64,000 bases of DNA from positions 1,781,501-1,845,500 of the forward strand of contig JAHQIY010000005.1 in assembly GCA_019054805.1 (NCBI GenBank). The letters are read 5' to 3'. This document shows, in pieces, positions 20,451 to 31,500 of this stretch. Each line of letters opens with the position of its first letter. The first letter of the stretch is position 1. Both the position numbers and the translations under genes were made by a program. The notes under the pieces were generated by a model, which saw only the letters and a program-made list of their open reading frames with translations, searched no databases and was not told where the DNA came from. This DNA comes from Brachionus manjavacas (Eukaryota; Rotifera; Eurotatoria; Ploima; Brachionidae).

Positions 20451-21809
20451 TTATTTTCTTTTTGACTTGCTAATTTCGCCTGATTTGGCCATTTTTGTTT
20501 CAAGAAATCCTTTAAGAGCTGTGCCAACATCATTTAGATTCAATAAAAATGTATCATGGCCATACAAACTATCCATTTCAAAGTAACTGACTTGACTGTT
20601 TCCAGCTTGTTTAATCCACTTTGATAAATCTCGCTGTTGTTCGACAGGAAACAAAATATCTGTCTGAGAGCCCATTATCAATACAGGACATGTTAAATGT
20701 TGAAATGCATCTACCATGTTTTCGCAGCCTTCAGACAAATCAAACAAATCCATGGCTTTGGACAAATAAAGCAAAGAATTGGGATCATATTTTGCAATAA
20801 AAGTTTCTCCTTGATAGTTTAGATAATTTTCTATCTCAAAAGAAGGATTCAGTGTCATTGGATCAATGCTATTTATTTTTTTCCTTCCGAATCTCTGTTT
20901 CCACTCGGGTCCGCTTCGATAGGTCACGGTTGCTATCTCTCTAGCCAAACGTAGACCATTTATCGGGCCCTCTGTGCCGTAGTAAAAACCCTGATTCCAC
21001 TTTGGGTCCAACATTATAGATTTGCGCTGCAAATAACGCATTGCTATTGAACTTGGCTCTGCTCTGGCGCAAGTCGAAATGGCAATCACTCTATATAAAT
21101 CAAAATTGAAAAAAAAATCTTTATTATTCAATTTGGATTACTTTGAAACTCTGGATGGGTATTTTAGACCTGAGAGAAGTGAGCACATGCCACCAAGCGA
21201 TGAACCTACCGAAGCATGAAGTTTTTCGATGCCTAAGTAATCGAGTAACAAAAATTGAGCTTTGACCATGTCGTCAACAGTTAGAATGGGAAAATGTGTG
21301 CCATATGGCTCTTTAGAGACAGAACTAACTGATGATGGGCCGGTGGAACCAAAACATGAGCCTAAATGATTTACGCAAATAACAAAAAATTTTTCTGTAT
21401 CAATGGCCATTTTTTCCCCAATAAAATCCTCCCACCAACCTGGATTAAGATTGTTGGCATTTCGCTTGGCATGCGAATTGGCCGATAAACCCGTAAATAA
21501 TAAAATAGCATTGTCTCTATCGTTGTTTAAGTGACCCCAAGTTTCATAGGCCAGTCTCAACTCTGGCAGTACACCTCCCAATTTAAAATTGAATTTTTTA
21601 TCATGGTAAAATAAATTATACATGTCATCCCTTAATTTTAAGTAGATTGGATCCGGTCCATTGGCTTTGCCTAGAGGAATTTTCGGCACAGTGTCCAAGC
21701 CTCTGAATTCCAAGTCCAAATCCTCTAGAGGCACATTGGTCGATCTCGATGAGCATCTGGCAAAAAGCAACTGCGGAATAAATCGCGGAAAAGCTCTCTT
21801 TATAAACAT
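20451..21809 (-). CDS. MetX-like serine/homoserine O-acyltransferase
   Basis: Alpha/beta-hydrolase of the MetX family, which transfers an acetyl or succinyl group from acyl-CoA to the hydroxyl of homoserine or serine, the entry step to methionine or cysteine in microbes. Two exons (21142-21809 and 20451-21090; 51-nt GT-AG intron, phase 2) encode 435 aa. The core begins near residue 70 (LGGVLPELRLAYETWG). It has the oxyanion-side block VNHLGSCFGSTGPSS, the nucleophile elbow GSSLGG (Ser204), GLRLAREIATVTYRS, SQTDILFP (Asp367) and GHDTFLL (His401), so the Ser-Asp-His triad is complete. The basic N-terminus (MFIKRAFPRFIPQLLFARCS) looks like a mitochondrial presequence. Which substrate is used cannot be read off. 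The short intron and AT-rich base use show that it is an animal nuclear gene, not a contaminant. It is divergent from C6orf120 (217 bp apart). Confidence 0.88.
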
Positions 21810-22026
21810 GATTTTTGTTTTTACTCTGAGTAAAGAGCAAAGTCGTGCTATAAATTTACTTTTTGTTATCTAAACTTTTCAATCTAGGAATTTCGAACAA
21901 AAATAAAATTAGCAAAATTTATTTCAAATATTCCTTTCTTTTTTAAAATTTATTCACATATTGCACCAAATTATGTAATTCTTTTTGATTCAACAACATT
22001 TTTTTCTGAAATAGTTTTTAAAAATA
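21810..22026. promoter_or_regulatory. Shared divergent promoter region (MetX-like / C6orf120)
   Basis: Only 217 bp separate the start codons of two diverging genes, so it must contain both promoters. It is AT-rich with no convincing TATA box or palindromic site. The function is inferred from position only. Confidence 0.5.
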
Positions 22027-22506
22027 ATGTTAATTGGAATAATAATTATAGCGTTTGGTAGTATTCAATCAACCACATGCAACAAGCTTATTTCAAGCGA
22101 ATTGGGAGAATTAGAGAGCGGAAACTTTATCTATTACAAATATCCACAAAAAATAAATTTCAGACTAGAGCTTGATAGTTTGCTCGGCGATTGTGATTTG
22201 TATGTTTCGGACCGCTATCAATATGTGAATTATACCAACTACGACCTGCAATCAACAACTTGTGGCAAAGAAGAAATTTCTATAGACCACGATCTCAAGC
22301 GGCCAATTTACGCGTCAGTATACGCTCACCCCTACTATTCTAGTTGTAAATATGTTCTTAATCAGTTTGCTGATCATGAGGAAGCTGACTCGATCATCAA
22401 TGAAGATGAAGATTTGAATGAAAGTGATGATACTGATGAGAAAGAAAGTACATTATGGTGGCTATTAATTAATTTATTAGAAGTAATTGCCGAAATATTT
22501 TTGTAA
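22027..22506 (+). CDS. UPF0669 protein, C6orf120 homologue
   Basis: Homologue of the secreted human glycoprotein C6orf120 (UPF0669), whose molecular role is poorly known (linked to T-cell apoptosis in mammals). It has 159 aa in one exon. It starts with a signal peptide of about 20 residues (MLIGIIIIAFGSIQSTTC). The conserved core includes ESGNFIYYKYP, SLLGDCDLYVSDRY, DYELQSATCG-like YDLQSTTCGKEEISI, and RPIYASVYAHP. An acidic linker (EDEDLNESDDTDEKES) leads to the conserved hydrophobic tail TLWWLLINLLEVIAEIFL, which matches the tail of the human protein. There is a possible N-glycosylation site at NYTN. AATAAA follows the stop at about 22550, inside the 59-bp gap to the stop of rotatin, so the 3' UTRs of the two convergent genes probably overlap. 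Confidence 0.9.
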   Translation: MLIGIIIIAFGSIQSTTCNKLISSELGELESGNFIYYKYPQKINFRLELDSLLGDCDLYVSDRYQYVNYTNYDLQSTTCGKEEISIDHDLKRPIYASVYAHPYYSSCKYVLNQFADHEEADSIINEDEDLNESDDTDEKESTLWWLLINLLEVIAEIFL

Positions 22507-22565
22507 AAATTTATTTCTATCATGAAAAAAATTAAAAGTCTAGTTTAAATAAAATCTTTTTTTAA

Positions 22566-25500
22566 CTATTCGTTCAAAATTTTTATCAAATTGTTTATTG
22601 TATGGAGTATTTTGTTCTGGGTTTCTGTCCGATTTTGTTCAAGTTGATAGTGCTCGTGCAAGTCGACCAGATATTTTAGACAATTGAAATTTTTCAGGAT
22701 CACTTTGGACTTTTGATATTCGTAGAGTAATGAATCAAGAGCCGAGAGCGACAGCAAGTGGACTTTTTCACTCTTGTTTCTATTCAAATATTGAATTATT
22801 GTATTAATGTAATCGGCTAAAAAAATAATTATTTAAATTCAAACGTATTGATAAAAATTTAATAAGTAAATTATTTAAAAACAATTGTTCTTAAATTTTT
22901 ACTTTTAGATGATTAGGATGTCTAGTGCTTTGAACATAATAAAGATTAAAGTATTTTGGATAATTCTCATCTATTGACAATAATTTTTAGAAAAGCTTGA
23001 ATTTATTTTGTGAACTGTCTTTAATTAAATGAAAAAATTTCTAGAATTCTTAATATTTTATTCATTTTTGCTTTTATATATTTGCTCTATTTACCGTATT
23101 TCCTCAAATAGAAGAAAGTTCGGTCATCAAAGGATTTCTTTTATTCGAAAATTTTTCACTCCCAGAATGTGACTCAATTAAAAGAAATTAATAGCTATTT
23201 TTTTCTTCTATTAAAAACTAGAAAAATGCATGTTTTACATGAGAGATGATTCATAAATTTTCTTTTAAACAAGACACATATTCTCTAGAAAAATAACTCA
23301 AATAAAGGAAAATTTTGACTGAAATACAAGCAAGTTTCTTCTATTTGTGGTTACTTCTATTTGAGGAAATACGGTAGTTTTTTTTTCAAGTTTTTTTTGG
23401 GTTTTTTTATGAATCCCGAGGAAGTTTAGGTTCCTGTCTTAACATCCCAGATAAATTCTAATAATTATTTAAATATTTTTCTCAAATATCTATGAATGCA
23501 AACAATAATCTAAGAGTGACGTGTGATACATTCAGCACAAAGTCTTTAGCTGTGTACAGTGCTTCCTAATTTAGTTAAGAATTTAAAAATTTTAGCTAGT
23601 AAAGACAGCTAGAAAGAAGTCATGGAAAAAATTGAGTTCGAAACGAAATTCTCCTTTAAAAATGAAGTCAAATGTAGAAATGAAACTCTGGAAAATTTTT
23701 TACTAGTTTAAAAGAAGCACTTGCCTATTCTGTTTATTAAGTATACCTATATGAATATTGAACAAAAGGAAAATGAAAGTGTCCAGCAAGCCATCGCCTG
23801 CAGCAAAATACATTATAACCTTGAAATTTGTACCTTTGCACTAACTAATGTAACCGAAACGTAGCACAGATCAAAGAAAGAGTACTGGAAAAAAAAACAT
23901 AAAGTTAACTAAATATATTGATCCATGAGTGTCAATAATTTTTCTTTATTTTTATAAAATACAAATTGAAATAATCTAATTAATATGAACCAAAAATATT
24001 CAAAAATTTATAAAATTATTTACGTCTGACAAAAAAATATGGATAATAGGTAACTACAATATTTTTATTGCTCCGTTCTCGTCCAGCAAGAAACACATAA
24101 AGCTACTGGAAACCGCGCAGAGGGCTAATTTCTTTTCGAACAGAGTCGTCAAAGAGAGAAATGCTGTCCCCGCTGCGGTCACAGACTCCGACTCAGTCAA
24201 TCAATTCAAGAATCGCTACGATCCCTTCATGAACGGCCAACAAGATTTTACCGCATAACTTTTTTTATTTTAAAAACAATTTCTACTATATACCCCTTTC
24301 AGTTCCTTTTCCATCTTACTTTTGTTCTGTAAATAATGTCTATTGACTCTAAAAACTTATACGTTCTTCTATCTCTGTAATTTTTTCCTTGAATAACGCA
24401 ATGTGCTACCATAGGCGACCTCCTATTAGACCGCCTCCGCAAGCTTGCTTGCCGTAGCTTTTATTATTATTATTATTATTGAATTTTTAGATTAACTATA
24501 ATTATTGACTTATTTAAACTTTTTTAATTTTTTCAAACAAGTTAAGACTTGGACTTGTATTAGACTTTTTCGGACTAATTTTTCCTAACTTATTTACATG
24601 TCTGTTTTTACCAAACTAAAAATATTAAAAATAAATTTTTTCTTAATTTTATTAAAATTTCTTGTTTTACTTTTAAATAGTATTAAAAAAATTAAAAGCA
24701 TATTAATATAAGTTTCTATTTTTATTAAATTCACTTAGTACTCATTTTTTTGGAATTAAACTCGTGGTAATAATTTTATTTGGTACTAAGTTGCTTAAGA
24801 CCAACCCGAAAATTAATTAATCACTAGAGAAAATGTAAAATTGAGTGATTTTTTCAAGTTTTTTCATGAATTTTTATACAAGAAAAAAGCTTTATTTTTA
24901 AACTTACAATTGGAGACAAGTTTCGACTTGTTAGCTTGATTGAATGACAAATTTCTTAAGATTAACAGAGCCAAATAATGTATTAAAAATATTTGCTGTT
25001 GTTGAAAGTCATTTTGTTGACAAAAGAGCATCGGATCCAAAAATTTGATAATTACCGCTAGCAAATTAGTGTCTACTTTTATAAAAAATTGTTGACCATC
25101 TTGACTGAACGACAGACTGACCAAAAAATAGAGCCAAAGTTTCTCTAGCTTAAAATTGAATTTTACCGAATTCATTTTAATCAATTGAAAGTCAATTTGA
25201 GTAAAGTCTTGAATCAAATTTGATTTCCAAATTATATTTTTGCACTCATTCGATTGAGCACAGTTGGTTAGAATACTGAAAGCATATTTTTGAATAATAA
25301 AACTAGATTTTAACTGTTGATTAATAAAAGATTTTTGAAGTGATTTTATGATTGTTGATAAAAGAGACAAAGAAGAAAAACTCGATTGACTGTATAAAGA
25401 ACTAGATGAAGCATTGAAAGAATTTGCATTTGAAGTAGATGCAGATATGCTTGAATGACTCATTGCGTTAACTCCCGTGCGGTTATTGGCAGTTAACGTG

Positions 25501-28500
25501 CACAGGGTTGATAGAGATGTTTTTAGCAAATTTTGGTCTTGTAGCGACCAGCACCAAATTGAGTGTATTAATGAATGTAACCCGATTTTGGTGAGCGACT
25601 CTTTTATTTCCAGATTGTTACTCATCAAATATTTAAGTATTAATAGACACTGCTGTATGTCGAATACCAAAGGGTTTTCTTTTAGCGAAACTTTGGTCAA
25701 GCTAAGCGATTTAAGGTTTAATTTGGAATGAGTGTATTTCAAGTGTTCAATAAGTGTTTCGATAAGTCCAGCTTAAGAATTGAAATAATTTTAAAAAATA
25801 TTTTTGAAAAAAAATTAAATTATCTTTACCTTCGACAGCAATTTTTTTAGCTGTATTGCTCAACACAAACAATCCCTTGAGAATGTTGCATATAATTACT
25901 TTCATATTATGTGCCGCATTTTCGACCATGAAAAATTCGTCAAATTTTTTGATAAGTTTTTGTGCCAATTGTGCTCCGATTGAATTAATAGGCTCAACTT
26001 CTCCATCACTTTTACAATTCGAATAATCAAATAAATATAAGATGTTATCGAACAAAATTTTAAGATTATTTGAACTGGTGGAATTTACCAATTGAGTCAA
26101 CTTGGCCAAATAGATAGAATAAAATTTTAAGGCATTTTCGATTAAATGTAAAGTAATTGAGTCGGTTGAAGGATCACATAAAAGATCATTTAATATATAT
26201 CCAGTAAGTATTTGCCAACATTTTGATACTACTATAAGACACATCTCGACTGTGGATTTATCATCATTTAAGTTCAAAAAAGTAGATAACAGATCAAATA
26301 GGACACCAAAAAATGGTTTCAGCTTAAACTTGTCCACAGAGTTAATGGTCAAGCATTCAATCAAATCAAAAACTAAATTAAATCGATTGTTGGTAGGATG
26401 CTGATTATCATTCAAAAACATTAGAATACAATTTTGGTCCAATTGGCAGCATAAATTTAAAAATCTGCAAATAATCTGGAGCATGTAAATCAAATCATCA
26501 CTTAAACGAATTTCTTTTTTGCTTTGACAGGAAGTGAGCAAATGCAGTGGTTTTACGTAGCTGATTAAAAGTTTGACAATGCTGTGTTTATTTATCATTT
26601 GAATTGATTCTTTGCCAAATAGAATGCTCAAGTTGTACAATAATTGACATATACTGCTCACTAACAATGGACTGCAAATACTTATTTCTAATGTTTGGGA
26701 GTCTTTGTCTTAAAAAAAAATATTTAAAAATTAAGCTAAATTTTTATTTTTTTTATAAATAAATATTAATTCTCTTTCGTTTTTTTTTAATTAAAAAATC
26801 TTAGCCAAAGTCAATTTAAGTAAGTATCATTATTAATGAAGGATTGTATTACTGAATATTGTTTTACACATAAAGAGTGCTGTTAAATTTAAAAAAAATT
26901 AAAACAGAAGTAATAGAAAAAATTTTCTTCAGATAAATTACTGAACAACACACACTAGGTGTTTTTTTTTTCAGATTTTTTTTAAAACTTAGCCCTATTG
27001 AGTTGTTTTATCATATTTTACAAAAAGAAGAAAGCTTAGCATATTAAAGTTTTTTACGCGATATGATCAAATAATATTCAATTAATCTGAGGGAATTTTG
27101 CTGTGTTCCAACAGCAACTAGAGCTATGCCAAGACTGACTTAAAAAATAAATGAATTTAAAAGGGTTGATCGTAAATTGTAAAATTATAATGAAAAATAT
27201 TTTGTGAACAAAAATGTAAGATTTTTTCACATGTTTTGGCATTAAAAATGCGGCTAAAGCAATAAATAAATAAAACCAATTCTGATTTTTTTATTAATTT
27301 ATATAAAAAATAGTTTGCTTGATTGAGAATTTAATTTTTAATAACAACTTAAGACTTGAACAACATACACTTTATTGTTCAGGTTTAAAAAAATTAGTGG
27401 AATTTTTTTTTCAAATTAACAACACACTTAATATGTGTGTTTTTCAGTTTGTGTGCTCATCATGAATTTAATGTGTGTTGGATTTGAGTGTGAGGTGACA
27501 CAACATTTACATTTGTAAATCATTTATAATCTGTTTTAATTTTGTTTTAAGATTTTTTATGCATATCTAGGAAATTTGAATTAAAAAATTAATAATGATA
27601 ATGATTACTATTAGAAATAAAAACAACCACTTTTTGACATAAAGCGAAATTCAAGTTTATTCCTTTTGCACTGGTTACCATCCAAACTCATTTTATTGTG
27701 GTTTGGGTAAGATTTTAGAAACTCTTTTTTTCAGCCAATTTTTATGGGTATGGGTAAGAGTGCTGACTTTTTCGGGTACTCAGGTGTAGATATGGGTTGA
27801 ATTATTCGCATTTTTGGGTGTAATGGGTATAACCATTCTAAAAATTTCCAAAATCGAGTAATCTTACCTATACCTGAACCTAAATACCCAAGGTTTTTAA
27901 AAATTTTAAATGGTTATACCCATTATACCTAAAAATGCGAATAATTCAACCCATATCTACACCTGAGTACCCGAAAAGGTCAGCACTCTTACCCATACCC
28001 ATAAAAATTGGCTGAAAAAAAGAGTTTCTAAAATCTTACTCAAACTCCTAAAAAATTGTGTGGAAATGTCTGATCCAAACCATGTTATTGCAATTTTTTT
28101 AATTCATTCTAAAAACAAACATAAATTTAGCTTGATTTTCATTTTTTTTCTTCATTCATTCCTTGTGGAGCATGGGGTCATTACTTTTGATTTTAACTCA
28201 AGTCGATAATAAATTTCCATCTATAATGTTTGATGTTAGAATTTATTCTGTTAAAAAAATTGTTATAACATGGTTTTGATAATTCCAGAAGCTTAAGTTT
28301 TCGTTAAAGTCTAAAAGTAGTAGGCAAAAGTTTACGGAAAACAATTAAACGAACACAGATTTTTAATAAAAAAATCTTACTAAAATTTTATAAGATTCAA
28401 CGATGAGTTATTTAATTATTTAAAAATTGGTAAGTTTGAATAAAAATTCCTATTAAATTATTATCGTATTGAAAATTTTCAATATTAAAACGTTTCCATT

Positions 28501-31500
28501 TTTTCGTCAAGTGAATTAAAAATTTTTATCTTGAAGAAATTATTTTCTTAGTTATTTCATTTTACATAACAAAAGAGATTTACAAAGTAGTTTTTTTTTC
28601 TTTGAATAAAAAGATATTAGCAATAAAACTTTCAAAATTAAAAATAAATTTTTTTTTTCATTATTGAAAATAAAATAATATCAAAAAATTTGAGTATTTA
28701 CTTGTTTGACGATTTTGTTCTACAAGTTCACTAAATGCATACGTTTCAAATGGGTAAAAAGAGCTCAATATGTAAGCAATTTTTTTATAGAAATTAATTT
28801 CATCTAAAAGATATTTTAAATCAGCAACAGAGATTGTGACTGATTCGTTCGAGTTATTATCCGACTCGGAATTTATACATTGGGTTAGATTGATTAAAAA
28901 AGAACATGCTTGAGTTCGTACTGTGCTTGACTCATATTGATTCAGTAATACATTGAAACCAATTGACCAAATTGATGTTTTGTCTGTCATTAACTTTCTT
29001 CTACCGTACTGAACACTGGTTATAATTGATAAAAGACAAAAACTTATTGATCTTATTTGAGGCTCGCGATGAAGAATTAATGGTATTAACCATGATGAAC
29101 CGTTCAGACTGTTTTTTTCATCTTTTAGACATAAAACTGTTCGAACAATTTCCTTTAAAAAAAAATAATTAATAGAAATTTAATTGCTTAACTGCTAAAA
29201 AGTTTTAGTTTTTTTTCTTATTTTGGTTTATTTTTATAATTTATTAAATGACTCCCTAAATAAAGATTTTCACATAATTTTAAATAATATTTTATATTTT
29301 ATTTAATTCTCTACTTTCCATTTTCAAGAATTATTATTCTGGCCATGAGACTTTAAATTAATTAGAATAAATAAATAAATATTTTTTTTGGTAAATTTGT
29401 TATTCAGAGCGAAAAAAAGTAGTAGAAGAAAATATTTCTGATTTAAACAAATCGACATTAGTAACAAGAAAAGTTTTGCGTTAGTAATTACTCTTTTATT
29501 GACTTGTAGAAAGTGAATTTTAAAAATTTATTTACTTTTTAATTTGAATAAAAAGTTATTTAAAAATGAAAAATAAAAAATAAAACAATGAAACGTAAAA
29601 AGTAAAGATCAATGGAACAGAATAAGATTTCAGCTAAATGATACTAAATTTTTTATGAAACTCCAATAAATTAAGTTTTTCTGATATATCCTCGTCATAA
29701 TAAAATGTTAAAAAAATACGTATTCGCATTCATAGTTTTTGCAGAAGCTGGATATTGATTTAGAAACTTGAACATTATTTATAGAATAAAAATAAATTTA
29801 AAAAAATTTAGAATAAAAATAATTTTTCTAATGATTATTTAAAATATTTTCGTCCAAATTATGAAATTTTTGAACAAAAAGTGAAAAAAGTCAATAGGTT
29901 TTTTTTCTAAAAGTTCAAAATCGTGTAAATGGTATTAGTCATACATTCAATGTACCACCCAATTCCAGTCTATTTAAAAATTCTAAAAAAAATGCCCAAA
30001 CATTATAATGTATGAAAATAACTTTGCAGAGTATTAATAGTGATTATATTTAAAATTGTCAGCTGATGAAATTTACAAAACAAATTTTACTAGGCTTTTT
30101 GGTTCAAAAATCTACAATTACCAATCTTTGATATAATTTTGTAATTTTTAGATTATTATTTTGATTTTGGTGTCGTTTGACTGTAAAATTAGAAATTTAA
30201 AATGTGAACTCACGGTTTTTTGCATAGGATCATTTGTATTTAGACAACTTTTAACTAATTGTAACAATGAGACATGAGCCGATTTTGTAATGAAATTTCC
30301 CATGAATGATAAAGACAAGCCACCTCGTCCAATATTGAATATGTTAATAATTTGAACCAAACTTTTGATGAGCTGAAGGTTTAGTTTGTTGTTAGCTTCA
30401 TTGGTCTGGATTTCGGCTTGATTTAAGGAAACCCGTAGCAAAGACCCGATTAGATTTATAACTATGGCTAATTTGTTTAGATTCCGAAATTTTTCCACTT
30501 CGCAAGCCTGCATTTGAGCTATACAAATTTTAAGAAGCTCAAATGATGGAATTCTAATCTGATCGATCACTTTTGCAGGTGAATCGGCCAAACGATCAAA
30601 GTAAACTTTAATAAACTCACATAAGGGAGTCAAATGAGAACTATGTAAAATAACAAATTAAAAAAAATTAAAAAAATTAAATTAAATTTTAAACTCACTT
30701 TATTCTGGTTTCATCTGATTCATAATTGGTAAGAAAACTTTTTATTATTACCAAGAGAGGACTTGTATTTGTGTACAAAATATTAAACAACCATTTATCT
30801 ATATTTTGACTGTTAGTATATTGAGAATGGGAAAAAGAGTCAAAATATTTTGCTTGTAGTCTGAGCATTTTTGCGATAGTTCTGAACGAACTTGAGAATA
30901 AAAGTTGGTCCATTTTGGATTTGGAAGAAGGAAGAATACTGGCGAATCTATTCAAAGACAAATGCCAATCACCACTAAATCTACCAAAAAAATAACCAAG
31001 ACTATTTTTAAAGTAAAAATCTTTTTCATATTCATCATCAAACTGAGTGTCGATGTCTTCTCGCTCGCTGGTAATACTAACCAATACATCAATCAAATCG
31101 AACAAGCTGAGAGCATCTGTGTGAGTAGAACACGAACTTATTTTGGCACAAAATTGCCTGTAAAAGCACACTGGTGCTGAATACTGGACAAAAAACTTAT
31201 CAACATTGTCCATTAACAATTTTTCATTGAAAATTTGATTCAAATTTGAGGTATCCGATATTAGACTTTGATTATTTATCAGATCATTATTTAACTTTAA
31301 TAAGGAACCTCCGTGCCATCTAAAATTCCAATAAAGCCTCAATTTTCGATTCAGTATCTTTATCAAATCTATGCTAGAATCACTATGTAAATTAAGGGTT
31401 CTTTCCTGATTATAACTTTCTAGTTTTTGTTTAATCAATGACTCTAGTCGATAGGTAAGCTCAAAAGTTTTGAACTGCTCACTTTCAAGGTGCTTGATTT

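Noticed and set aside
20451..21809. Bacterial contamination as source of the MetX-like gene
   Set aside because: It has a GT-AG intron and AT-rich base use like its neighbours, and sits between animal genes in a continuous stretch.
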